From assembly GCA_963691655.1 (NCBI GenBank), contig CAVNUY010000014.1, positions 1-64,000 of the forward strand: a stretch of DNA of 64,000 nt, given 5' to 3'. The position numbers were made by a program, and so were the translations under genes. The DNA is from Toxonevra muliebris. Lineage: Eukaryota > Arthropoda > Insecta > Diptera > Pallopteridae. Below, in pieces: positions 53,381 through 64,000 of this stretch (its first letter is position 1; each line of letters starts with the position of its first letter). The notes beneath the pieces are model-generated. The model was not told the DNA's origin, made no database searches, and was given only the letters and a program-made list of their open reading frames with translations.

Positions 53381-54829
53381 TTCGTTTTTTAGCAAGTGGA
53401 AGTAAACTGCATGAACACAATCATACAGGTCTCTGGTCTACAGGATAGAATATATGACATCGTATGTGTTTTGGTCCATACACAACGTATACGTTGAAGT
53501 AACTTCTTAGTTGAGCAACTCTCAACTTTTCCGTACGTTGAGAGTGTTGCAGCTATCAGCTGATTAATTTTGTGTATGATTGTATATCCGTTGGCAACGT
53601 ATGCTTTGTGTCGCCTGTCTCCTTCGCTTACTTTGTGTCAGTTGTATACTTCGCTCTTACGTGCCAGCTCCAGGGTTCGGACCTCGGGAATCTAATATCG
53701 TAGTAAATGATAGAAAAAAGCCTAACAAAACTAAAATTTCTGCAGTAAACCTAAAATTTTCTCCTAACATTAGAAAATAATCATTTTTTTAATAAATATA
53801 TTTATACCTATTAAAAGAAAGTACATCAAAGGGAAGGAAAACATTGGAAAAATCATTATAATCATGCTAACTTAGCGGGTTCTTTAGTACTCTCAGTAGG
53901 TACCTCTGATTTTTACATATACCTGTGTTGTCTTTTCTTTGGCAAGCTCATGAAGTAAAAGAATTATCATATTCACGCATTAGACATGACTGGATTTTTG
54001 AAAAATAGTTGTATCAGGCCTTTTCGCGCAACTTTTATGCGACGAAAAAAATCGTTGTAGATTTTAGCTCAAACGGAGTGACGGCGTAGTTTTTAAAATT
54101 TTGCAAAAAACGTAGTAAATTTACTACAATCGTAGTAAAGTCCAAACCCTGGCCAGCGCCTTAATGCCAAAAACACAACCAAGTTTTGCGGTTGCGTGGT
54201 TTGATATGACATTTATTTGCTTTATATCGTTTTTTTGTTTTTTCTGCCAAAAAGCTCGATCTTAGTTTTTCTTAAAACACAATATTGCGTGCGTTGAGTT
54301 TTGTTTGGCCAATTATTAAAGAAATAAAATTACAAAATTTTTGCTCTCATGGCATATGGTGATCAATCCATAAACAGCAACAAACGTCTGTGCAACAAAA
54401 ACAATGGATTCGAAAATTCATACAAAAAAGCATGCTCACACACCGAAGAAACAGTGTTACCAATAACATAAAACTCAATTTTCAACAAAATTCCCCAATT
54501 TTGCAAAATCTACTTAAATTGAATTTAAATTTTTTATTCACGTATATACACGTACGTATACGTGTATTTTTACCTTAGTATAATTAGCATTAAAAAAAAA
54601 AATCGAAGGGAGGAGAAAATTTTATTTATGGCTTTTCTATATTTAGTAATGAGATACCTATGTATGCATAATTAAATTTCAGACTTTTACGTTTTTTGCT
54701 TTTCGAATATTTATCATTTTTATTTGAAAGAACTTACATCTATATACATATAACATTTTGTTTTGTTTTAAGTTAAAGAATTCCAATTGGAACCATACAT
54801 ATTTTGATTTGGCTCAAATAAGGCACCAC
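53381..54829. other. 1.4 kb without recognised gene
   Basis: No protein-like frame. CTCCAGGGTTCGGACCTCGG near 53670 is reminiscent of a tRNA B box but has no partner A box, so no tRNA or SINE is called. Confidence 0.4.
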
Positions 54830-56480
54830 CATTTTTATTTATTCCTTCTTTTGTAAAAAGTATTGAAGCAACTGTTTCACTTTTTTTAAATTTGGAAACA
54901 GTAGCGTATCAATTGAATTTTTCATATTAAAAATTTGTTTCCAATACAATTCTGGATCTAATGACGAATCCAAATTAAATTTTGCATGGTCCAAAAAAGC
55001 GTGTTCCGCTACTCATTGTAGAGATCTTGTAAATTAAAAAACAATGTCTTTAATTTAAAAGATTGTGCAAAAGCTGGGTCAACTATATGCAAAATTTCAT
55101 AAATTTTATCAGAAAAGTAGAATCGCTTTTTTATTTAAACAATAGCTTCTATGTGAAAATTTCTGCAATTAGTTACTATAATGGACTTAGTACTTTGTGG
55201 ATATTCTTGTAAGCTAGCTTGTGCCAAAACAACTAAGTATACTTCATTTATATTTATAAAATTTTATGGATCCTTATAATCAATTATTCATAAATCTTGT
55301 GACTTCAAGATCTTAATGTCAATAAAATTTGATAAAAAAGTTTTTAAAATTCGATTAGTTTCACATTTTGGCTTATAGAGCATTGGTCGTTCTGTTTGAA
55401 AAAGAGTGTTAAAGTCAGTGAGTATTCTTATACTATATGACATAAATTCCATGTAAACTTTAGTTGAAGGATAATTTATAGTTCGTAGCATTAGTTCCGT
55501 GGTTTTTGAGGGATCTTCGAAAACATCTAAATGCAAGTACGCTCTTAAAGCTTCGTATTTCTCTAATACTTTGTCGACACAGGCTTTTATTGAAACCCAT
55601 CGAGTAACAATAGGTGAAATAATTTTTTGAATTGCCGTATATAACTTCGATTGAAATGTGAACCCAAATTTCGCAGGAGATCTTCAATTTCGACCGGCAA
55701 CTTAAGGCAGGCTTTTGACGCTACTGGATGTATCATATGACATGAAAATTTTACTGTTACAACAAATGGCTTTTCTTTTTGAAGTAAAGCAGCCACAGAA
55801 TTGAAATGATCGAACATTACATTAGGCGTATCTACAGAAAACCCAACTAAATTGTCAAATGGGATCCCCTTTTCTTTAATATATTTTTTTAATAAAGCTT
55901 ATAAATGCAGTGCAGTGCCCGAAGCGCATTCTTTTATTTCCAAAAATTTAGTGTTTACTTCGCCTGATAAATTGTCGTAAAATATGACAGTAAATGCGTT
56001 TAATATCACTAACATCTGTAGTCTCATCTGTTATTATTGTAAAGTATGTGTTCTTAAGCTCAGAAAATAATGAATTCACGAAACTAGTGCCAAGAACATT
56101 AATCATTATTGCTGTAGCTTTGCTACTATGCAGTGCAATTTTTTTTTATAATTTCACGAAAAGCCGCCTTAAGGACTGAAACCAAACTGTCAATAAACCG
56201 AAATGAAAAGCCATTTGTGGCGAGTACTCCCACTAATTTGAGTTCGGCTCTTTTTACGTCATCAGGGCAATGGCTCTGCTATTTTTTATATGCCTCGCAG
56301 ATTTCCCATGTCGGACCAGATCAATCTTGTGATTTTATTATCATATATTTGCACACTTTACAAAATGCGACATCACTATTATGTGTATCTTTGGCTAACC
56401 ATCCTTTAAATTCTGGGTCTTCTAGCCACTCCGTATTGAAGGCTGTTTTTTTTTTATTTTCAGCACTACTTTTTTCCTAC
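54830..56480 (-). pseudogene. hAT transposase pseudogene
   Basis: Pieces in order on the minus strand: a BED-like start near 56440-56345 (EWLEDPEFKGWLAKDTHNSD, then AFCKVCKY), then DDVKRAELKLVGVLATNGF near 56260, and the first catalytic region near 56060 (FTIITDETTDVSDIKRIY). DNLVGFSVDTPNVMFDHFNS near 55840 follows, then CHMIHPVASKACLKLPVEIE near 55750. The helical region comes next (AYLHLDVFEDPSKTTELM, YMEFMSYSIRILTDFNTLFQ, 55540-55370), then ILHIVDPAFAQSFKLKTL near 55070 and WKQIFNMKNSIDTLLFPNLK near 54920. Stops and frame changes separate several pieces. The C-terminal dimerisation domain is missing. The spread fits one transposase gene of about 600 codons. Confidence 0.85.
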
Positions 56481-57547
56481 AATAATTCATTCCATCTTAT
56501 TTAATTTCAATTCAAATTAAACAATCCTTACACCTTTGTCACTGGTGCAGATTGTGATATTTCTCCATGTTTTCTTTTGTTCATGCAATTTTTCATGTGA
56601 ATATATGCTTATAACTATTAAATAATTGTTGGCTACGCCAACGCATCTGCACAAAACATTTAAATTTTAAAATTAACATGATAGTGATGGGAAAGCAAAC
56701 CATTTTATCGATTATAGTTAAAAATGTAATTGGGAAATGCAGAGTTGCATTTCAAATGTACGAACAGAGCATAAGCTAGTGTAGTGCATCAATGTACTAC
56801 TATCTGTGTTGCAGCGGTCAAATGTTTGAACTTTGTCACAGTGAAATGTTGAAACCAGATAATTTATGTCTGGAACTTTTTGTGCCAGTTATGAATTCCT
56901 CAAAAATTCCCCACAGATTGTCAACACTGCAAAGAAATTAAGTGTCCCTCATTTTATTCATAACAAATCACATTCAATTATACATATTTAATCCATAATT
57001 TTTAAGCCCAACACCCGTATTTTCTTTTTTCCCGATTCGCCCTTTGAAAAAAACAGTAACATTGAACAACCACAACTGCTACTCTCTCGCAGCGTTTTGG
57101 CTGCGTTGATCGTATTTACAATCTAAAGCCTGAGGCCGAATTGTGTTTTGCTACGAATGAATGCATACGATTCTATTTTAAACGTTAAAGCAAATCAGCC
57201 GCAAAATTAAAAACTGGAACAGAATGTGAAGCGTGAAGTATGCAGCTGAAGCACAGAATGAAGCGTACGCAAACAATAAAGCGCGACAAAGAAAAATGTG
57301 AATAGAATGTGCTCCCCTGAAGCCCATGTTTATTGCAATTGGAATCACACACAATCATATTTTTCACCATATTTTTGCTTCAAATTGCTTTAAATTATAA
57401 ACCAATTAATTTTTATACAAGTTCCATAAATATTTCGGTGCATTCTTCCATATTTTATTTCGACAATCAGTTGTTATGCTTGAAGCGCAACAAAGTTAAA
57501 AAGTATTTATTTTGCGCTTCAGTGGCAGCGACAACTTCACATTGTGT
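56481..57547. other. 1.1 kb without recognised gene
   Basis: Possible 5' flank of the hAT relic. The 61- and 72-codon frames near 57185-57551 look like chance. CAGCTGAAGC/GAAGCGTGAAG words near 57225 recur inversely near 59938-59955. Confidence 0.4.
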
Positions 57548-58108
57548 TTGAATCAGGTTTCAGAAAGTACACACACCAGACACACAATGTATTGTTGAAA
57601 AATAACCAACACATATTTTTATTTTCATATCAATTTTGTGTGTATCCAAATTTTGTTCGGTATCATACACGATCGTGTATGTGTATCGTTTTAATATTTG
57701 GTTTCGTTCGCATACATCGGTAGTTCACGTATGGTTCGATCGAACATACACAAACCACACACAGGTCGGTGAACAACAATCCTTTATATTCGTGTGTGAC
57801 TAAAAATGAATGCGTTCTTCGTTCGCAAACGGAAAAATCTGAGACACGCAAAAAAAAAATGACTAGAATTGTTTCAGCGCGATGAATTCATGCCTAGACA
57901 AAAGAATTAATTTTTCATTGCGTTCGTTTGTTGTTATACAGAGCATTGCATACGTAAATTAATGCAAATGCTTACATAGTACAGTAGCGTGACACAGAGG
58001 GTCATGTTTCGAACTTAGTTAAAAAAATAAAAAAACTATGCTCACAGAATTTATTTAAAAAACGAAAATAATTCAGTACAAGTTATATAAACAAACAAAA
58101 ATATTCGC

Positions 58109-58348
58109 TTATTCACTGTTTTCTATTTTAAGGGCTGAGCAGTCGAGCAAGTCAAAATTTAATTTTGTTATCAAAGTATTAGAAAGAAACTTATTTAAGA
58201 GCTTTGATCTTAACTTGGTCAAGACTGTAGCAAGCGCACTAAATACACGTTCTACAGAAACTTGCGTTGCAGGTACAGCAAGTACCACTTCGGCAAGATG
58301 AGTTAATTTTAAATTATGTTGAGAAAAAATTTTCAATCCGTCAATCAC
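58109..58348 (-). pseudogene. hAT C-terminal dimerisation domain fragment
   Basis: The frame reads LKLTHLAEVVLAVPATQVSV, then ERVFSALATVLTKLRSKLLN, then a stop after about 20 acidic/polar residues. VPAT..SVERVFSA is the hallmark of the hAT family dimerisation domain. The upstream coding sequence is cut at about 58340 by a MITE and resumes weakly beyond 58818 (NYVSHSTSSQGEYSNSPD). The catalytic core is not recognised between 58818 and 59578. Confidence 0.85.
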
Positions 58349-58818
58349 ATATTACGTAACGCAATTTTAACCTCCCCCCTGCCCTGGTTGTAACAAAACG
58401 TCCCCCCTCCCCCCCTGATAACGTAACACATTTCTTTTCGACATTTTAAATTACTTTATGAAGTGCGCATCCTTAATATCGCTTATAGAATATTCAGATA
58501 TTGCTTGTTAATGTTTTTTACATTAATAATTTTCAATTTATAATAATTTATTTATTGAATATTTATTCATCGAAGTATAACAAACATAAAGCATGTACAG
58601 ACATATATTGCAGAATATAATGCTATGAAAAACCAAACGTCTTATTCACATTTCTTGGATTTTAAAACTTAGTAACAAAACTATAAAGAAAAATTAACTA
58701 TTTAACGTTTAGCAAAAGAAAAATAAGTTGCATAAGAGAGCGTTGTGTCCATTTTTCAAGAATCGTTTGACCCCCACCCCTCTCCCCCTCGCGCGTTACG
58801 TAATATGTGAACGGCCCT
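58340..58818. mobile_element. MITE with ACGTAACGC ends, inside hAT fragment
   Basis: TCACATATTACGTAACGC (58345-58362) and GCGTTACGTAATATGTGA (58793-58810) are perfect inverted repeats. C-rich blocks (CCTCCCCCCTGCCC and CCCCCACCCCTCTCCCCC) follow near each end. About 480 bp, AT-rich in the middle, non-coding. Confidence 0.8.
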
Positions 58819-59577
58819 TTATCTGGTGAGTTTGAGTATTCGCCTTGCGAAGATGTCGAATGCGATACATAATTAATAATTTCATGTCTTTAAAAGGTGA
58901 TCCTGAAAAAAAAATCAATTTTTTTTTGGAACTTAAATATGGCTCAGGATGCCATATGGGACCGCTAGGCATTACTGAGTTAAACCAGTTCTTATAACAC
59001 TTTCACCCAAAAAAAAAATTTAGTTATTTGATTTGCGTTATTTATCATAAAGATAACAACAATCAGCCATCAGATTGTTTTTGTTTGAAAAAATAGCGTT
59101 TAACTGGTGTCAGATTCTCCTCGCAAAAATGCTCTGGAATAGCTGAAATTACTTTATTTAAATAAATATGTAATAATATTAATAAAATCAAAAGCTCTCA
59201 AAAAGGTTTCATCAAATTTCTTGTACATTTCTCTTGATGTCACAAAATTTGTTCAATTTTATAATTTTTTTTGTTCTTTTCAGCTAATTTTCGAATTTTA
59301 GTTTTGTTAGGATTAATTAGAAAAAATATTTTTTCCACATTCGATACCTGCAAGTGCTACCCTGAAATACAATTACATTTTTATGATAACCAAAACATAC
59401 TTAAGTCTATTCTGCATATTATTGCAAAAACTGTAAAATTGGAGAATAAACTGTAATATTTGAGGGAAATCTGTAAGACTGCATGCCGACCGAAAAAATT
59501 GTAATTTACAGATAAATCTGTCAATATGGCACCGCTGTTTGCAACTAACTCAATGAAACTATGCCAACAAAAAGCAA
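58819..59577. other. Interior of the long-TIR element, no intact gene
   Basis: AT-rich. A few words of possible transposase on the minus strand near 58820-58890. Repeated CTGTAA words near 59429-59510. Nothing else recognised. Confidence 0.35.
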
Positions 59578-59984
59578 TCAGATTTTTCCGTTCGCGAACG
59601 AAGAACGTATTCATTTTTAGTCACACACGAATGTAAAGGATTGTTGTTCACCGACATGTGTGTGGTTTGTGTATGTTCGATCGAACCATACGTGAACTAC
59701 CGATGTATGCGAACGAAACCAAATATTAAAACGATACACTTACACGATCGTGTATGACACCGAACAAAATTTGGATACACACAAAATTGATATGAAAATA
59801 AAAATATGTGTTGGTTGCTCTAAACTGTGTTTGTTTACATTTATGTATGGGATTTTTATTCAGTGTGTGTATTTTTCTGAACCCTGGTTTGAATACATTG
59901 AAAATATATACATTTTACTTTTGGCAAATTGTTACTTCACGCTTCAGCTTCACATTAAGTTCCTCACTTAATTGTGTTTTAGGC

Positions 59985-60462
59985 ATCGCAGAAGAATTAA
60001 GAAGGTAGATGCATTTTGACAAGTAAGAGGAACTTTGACAATTGAGAAAACATTTGTTTTGATACTATTTTGCAACAGAGTTGTTTCTTCATAGTGAATT
60101 TTTTAAGTGAGAATTTATAAGAAAATAATTTGCATAGTATTGCATGTACATAGGGAGAATTAGTTGCTGCTTTTTATAATATTTTTTAGCACTAAACATG
60201 TTCAAGGTATTTGCTTATAAAGAAAACAAATTTAAATAACATTATTTATACTCTTTTTATTATAAATAAAATTTATAATTTAGTACTAAGTAATAAAAGT
60301 AGTATTAATAATCTATTACTAACTCACTTTTTTGTTCCCATTTCAAAAATGCATCTCTAAAATGTTCCTCTTACGTGTCAAAATGTTCCTCTTACGTGTC
60401 AAAATTCAAAATGACTACTTTTTGAAAAAATGCATCTACCTCTAATTACTTCTACCATGGTT
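59985..60462. mobile_element. MITE, TIR with AGGTAGATGCATTTT
   Basis: The left end AAGAAGGTAGATGCATTTTG, then ACAAGTAAGAGGAAC and right end with GTTCCTCTTACGTGTCAAAA and AAAAAATGCATCTACCTC are inverted copies. The right end carries a 21-bp tandem duplication, AATGTTCCTCTTACGTGTCA twice (60359-60401). The interior is AT-rich and non-coding. Confidence 0.75.
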
Positions 60463-61189
60463 TTAGATATAACTCATTTGAGCAGAAATCTCATCACACG
60501 CATTCTTACGATCTTTCCGTCAATCGTTGTTTAGACAGTAAACACCTGGTTATATTGGAGCTCGGTGTTCGAGGAACACAAAACATTTTCTCCCGTGCTA
60601 GGTCGAGGTGGTTACATTCAGTCGTTTGTTTAATACTATTTTATATGTAATGATACTGTTTTGTAAAATAACTCATTGCAACCCTGAATAGTCGGCGTAT
60701 CGGGGTCGTGCGCTGGAAAACCAAGTATGTGAGGCAAACACATGTCGATTTGCTTCGTATGAAGTCTCAGCGCCAACTGAAATTATTTGCAAGTTAGTTT
60801 TGTTGTGGTACACGTTAAATAAATAAGTTTTTCGTGTACTTATTTCAAACAAAAAAAGGCACTTTATTTTATACTATGTACTTTTACCTATGCTCTCAGT
60901 GTGGCGCTCTCACAAACTCACGCATACACTATCAATGAATTTAAATGCATCTGTAGAAGTATTGGAAAAGACTACTTTAAGTCAAGAATGATAGAATAGA
61001 AGATTACGCCGCAAGAATTATAGAATACAAGATTACGCCACGCTCATCTCCGTTATTTGGCTCTTTGAGAGAAAGCCTATGTGTCTATGACGCAGATTGT
61101 CATTTTCTAAATAATGAAAGATTTATGAATAGAAATTAAGAAAAAAATTTATAATATCGACGTGTCAAAAAAATTATTTTTTCCCTCAG
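60463..61189. other. 0.7 kb without recognised gene
   Basis: No frame or repeat of note apart from a small direct repeat, ATAGAATA.AAGATTACGCC, at about 60991 and 61019. Confidence 0.4.
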
Positions 61190-63180
61190 TCAAACCATTG
61201 TGCGCCGTCAACATTAAGTCTACTCCACCAGACTATGGATGCATAGGTGATGATGGGTCTGAATACTGGAGAAATGAGACCATCAATTTTCTTTCTCCTG
61301 GTGAAAAAGATAACACCAGTTTTAAGAGGGTTAACCGATAGCCCGTTTGAGCAGCACCAAAAGTCAATCATATTCAGAGCAGTTTGGGCCTTCCTACAAA
61401 CATACCCGACCGACCAGATTTTGCAGGACCGTCTCACAAGATTTTCCACATTGGTAAGCATGCTGAAATGAAGAGAGAGAATGTAACAATAACAACGCAC
61501 TACGGATGCGGTGTTCCCCACAGCGTTCAAGACATTTTAGTAAGAAAGACATCATACTAATTGGTCGGAAGCTTTTGGGATTGGTATAGTTGTCCTTTCC
61601 AATTTTTGGAATGAATACAACTTTCGCCAACCTCGATTGTTGAGGTATGTGAGTGAGAGCCAAACGGGAGAGGAAGATCTTCAAAACCGGTAACAATTGC
61701 ACCATACCCTCTTTCAGAGCAACTGGTAGTATACCATCGGACCCGGCGATTTGAAGCTGTCAAAAGAAGCAATAGCAAACCTAATCGCATCTTAATTCGC
61801 CTTCGAATCTCGAATTAGTTTTTTATAATTCTTCTGCTTTTGACGATATAGAGCCCAGTGCTTATCAAGATTAGTCTTAAAAGCCCTGTTGATAAGTTTT
61901 CTCGACTCACCCCTCAGGGCTTGTAGCTGCTTGCTCCACGACGAAACAGGAATTTCAGCAAGAGGCTGGCGAGGGGGACAGGAACGGTCAAAGCTGGGCT
62001 GAAGAGCAGAGGTGAGATTTCCCATCGCAGCTTCCAGACCTCGCTCGTTGCGTAGTTTAGGGGGTAGAGCACAACTTAATGAAGCCAGTTTTATTCTAAA
62101 CTTTGGCCAATCCGCCTTTTTTGGATTTCGTATGAGCGTTAAAGGATTAACTTCAACACCATACTGAAACTCGATTTATCTGTGGTCTGATAGAGAGTCA
62201 TCTCCAAGGACCTTCCAGTTTGCAATTGACTGCGCTAACCTTTCATTGGAAAAAGTTAAGTCAACATCCTCCTGTTTAGTAGGTGTCACAAAAGTGGGTT
62301 GATTCCCAACGTTTTGTATGTTCAACCCAGAAGACAGGATGTAGTTTAGAAGATGACTCCCTCTTACGTTGCACTTGCTGCTGCCCCAGATAACATTCTG
62401 TGCATTAGCGTCACAACATAATATGAGCCACAAATTCATCGTTTCGCAATACTCCACAAATTCAACAACCATCGCTGGGGGTGGTGGTAAAATTGAATCG
62501 TATGCAAAGTAGGCAGAAGCAATCGCAAAATGTTTCCATTCTCGATTGCCCTGAAAATTCACCTTAGCAGCCACCATATCCTGGCCACAAAACTGACCAA
62601 GTATGTGATTGTAAGATGAGAAGATGCTAAAATACATTCTAGGTCTGTTAGAACTCTCATCATATAGAATCGTGCACCCCTCAATTCACCAATTCCACAG
62701 ATGCGTCCTTTATGGACCCAAGGTTCTTGGATTGTTGTTATGTGAGGGAATGTATACAACATGGAAAGGCGTTTACATAGGAGTGCATTAGCAGCCTTGG
62801 AATGTTGCAAATTTATCTGGGTTACTGTAGAAGACCGGGGTACCCTCGCGTTATCATTGCCGGCAGCAGTAGGTACCACAAAGGTGGCGTTAATACTTTG
62901 GAAACTATTAAAACCTCCCATCTGCGCGGTCACAATGCAGGAGATGGCAGTATCAGTCTTTGTCCTCTTTACCTGAGATCGCCTGAAAGAAGCGGCTTGG
63001 TTTCTCTGAGGAACCTCTGCATCGGTTGTTGGAACCTCAGCAGAGCGTACCCTCTTTGAAACAGTGGTCATAATTGGGTCTTCAACCAGAGTAGTGACCA
63101 AGGCGTCCTTGCATCTGCATCCGGTCGCCTGCTTCTCCTGTTTAACCAGGGCAAAGCTATGCATCCCGACGAATCAGAAT
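61190..63180 (-). pseudogene. LINE ORF2: endonuclease, linker and partial RT
   Basis: Read from right to left. The endonuclease start is near 62840-62700 (VTQINLQHSKAANALLCKRL, then TTIQEPWVHKGRI). The endonuclease core at 62637-62176 has AIASAYFAYDS, LILCCDANAQNVIWGSS with the catalytic DANA, VDLTFSNERL and GDDSLSDHR with the catalytic SDH. The linker is at 62025-61792 (ALRGESRKLINRAFKTN). The RT N-terminal half at 61705-61394 has LAKVVFIPKIGKDNYTNPKS, FRPISMMSFLLKCLER and CGKSCETVLQNLV. A late RT piece at about 61400-61270 has KAQTALNMIDFW and GLSVNPLKTGVIFFTRRKK, followed by RPIITYASIVWW. The catalytic RT motifs A and C are missing at the junction near 61395, and the 3' end is lost. Frame changes occur. 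I/R1/Jockey-type. Confidence 0.88.
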
Positions 63181-63680
63181 ACACGGCAACCTCTATAAAG
63201 AAAAGGGAAGGTCGACCGTGGCAGCGCCCCATACCACGATAAGGCCACCGTTACTCTCTGGGGCGGCCAGGTATCAGATATGCTCTGTAAAAAGTCAGCC
63301 TAATTTTTTAACCCTGGAAACCCAACGGAAGCGAATCCGTCATAATGACTGCATAAAATTAACTGAATTTTATGCATTCAGATAGATGACCCACCACCGG
63401 TGGTCTTCCAGGATTACTCCCCGGGTTGCCAAAATATCCAGCAGGTACGGGTCGCATAACACCTTGGATTAGGGAAGGCTTGTATAATAGGGTATGCTTC
63501 CTACGTCACATATCATAAATCAGATATACAACTGTTTCCAGCCGTCACCACGTGGAGGTGATAGACCACTCTTCCATCAGATCACTCAATTACGGCACAT
63601 ATCAAAATACATGTTGGTCCCCTTGAGTGCCTGATAGCCTGACGGCCAAAAGGTCTAGCCTGCTCGAATTCTCAGTTTCA
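63181..63680 (-). repeat. LINE 5' region, related to 37755-37860
   Basis: GC-richer sequence continuing upstream of LINE ORF2. It contains the block shared with 37755-37860 (GGAGGTGATAGACCAC, then CACTCAATTAC). Probably ORF1 or the 5' untranslated part; no domain recognised. Confidence 0.55.
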
Positions 63681-64000
63681 ACTAACGAGATCTCTCAATT
63701 TAGAGGTACTAAGTATGTGTGAGCTTAGTCACCTTTTCCACACGGCAAGTTTTCTTGTCGGCAAGTTTCCAATTCTCTTTTGGACTTGTCACGTGCTTTT
63801 CCACACAGCAAGATTTATTGGGCAATTCTGCTTTTACTTTATCTGTCATTGGCGTTGTGAAAAACTTTTTATAAACATTTTATTAAATAAAAATAAGTAA
63901 ATGAAAAGTGAAATCAGCATATTGAATAAAAATAAATAGATTAATAGAAGAAAAGTGAAATTTTAAATGAAAACTTTTTATTTTTTCCAATAAGAAACCA
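63681..64000. other. Window end, no gene recognised
   Basis: A CTTTTCCACAC.GCAAG word occurs twice (about 63732 and 63797). AT-rich thereafter. Confidence 0.4.

Larger units (their letters stand above)
57548..59896. mobile_element. Element with TIRs of about 290 bp, hAT coding remnant and nested MITE inside
   Basis: The left arm 57548-57841 and right arm 59578-59896 are inverted copies with few changes. Shared words include CATCGGTAGTTCACGTATGG, TTCGATCGAACATACACAAA, ATTTTTAGTCACACACGAAT and CAATTTTGTGTGTATCCAAA (each given in one orientation). Inside lie a hAT dimerisation-domain fragment (58109-58348) and an ACGTAACGC MITE (58340-58818). TIRs this long are unusual for hAT, so the coding fragment may have been enclosed later. 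Confidence 0.75.

Noticed and set aside
53655..53695. B-box-like word suggesting a tRNA or SINE
   Set aside because: GGTTCGGACC only partly fits the B box and no A box lies at the right distance; no cloverleaf can be drawn.
59750..60008. Frames at 59.8 kb with Cys/Phe-rich peptides
   Set aside because: They overlap the inverted-repeat arm and have no counterpart frame in the other arm.

Overview
This is an AT-rich, intron- and repeat-dominated piece of an insect genome, most likely a higher fly (Diptera). The grounds are a spliced host gene of animal type, a copia-type element whose primer-binding site matches the initiator tRNA-Met anticodon arm (as in Drosophila copia), I/Jockey-type LINEs, Tc1, hAT and PIF/Harbinger relics, and many TA-target foldback elements. 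Genus and species cannot be told from the sequence alone.

Only one host gene is clear: the last coding exon of a MEX-3 family RNA-binding ubiquitin ligase (39961-41648, + strand). It begins at a good splice acceptor inside KH domain 1, runs through KH domain 2 and a long Asn/Ser-rich linker, and ends with a C-terminal RING finger. Its earlier exons are not recognisable here, so much of the DNA upstream may be intron. A short Cys-rich reading frame at 4252-4653 (- strand) may be a second, small host-derived sequence.

Layout: 0.16-1.8 kb long-TIR element; 2.3-3.1 kb dispersed repeat and a broken DD37E-like mariner relative; 3.2-4.0 kb foldback; 4.98-6.2 kb LINE relic (-); 6.7-15.57 kb gypsy-type LTR retrotransposon (-) carrying a copia-type element (+) inserted in its gag with a perfect 5-bp target duplication; 15.6-20.9 kb an end-to-end train of five TA-flanked inverted-repeat elements, one a Tc1 element with a 58-bp intron; 21-28 kb mostly AT-rich DNA with a 159-bp tandem duplication, a TIR element and a PIF/Harbinger relic; 28.5-35.8 kb rearranged I-like LINE copies (-), one split by a 3.5-kb hAT element with a perfect 8-bp target duplication; 36.3-38 kb a probable LTR remnant and LINE-like repeat; 38-39 kb small repeats, a pre-miRNA-like hairpin and a TTAA-flanked MITE; 40-41.6 kb the MEX-3 exon; 42-53 kb foldbacks, tandem duplications and AT-rich DNA; 54.8-60.5 kb hAT transposase relics and nested MITEs; 61.2-63.7 kb another LINE (-).

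Nearly every mobile-element gene is broken (frameshifts, stops, internal deletions), so the window looks like slowly decaying heterochromatin-like DNA around a conserved gene. I found no rRNA or tRNA gene, no CRISPR array and no operon. No convincing new multi-gene system is visible. The most unusual structures are the TA-anchored train of elements, the hAT with TTCGG-rich subterminal arrays inside a LINE, the Tc1 element with a conserved intron, and the hairpin upstream of MEX-3.
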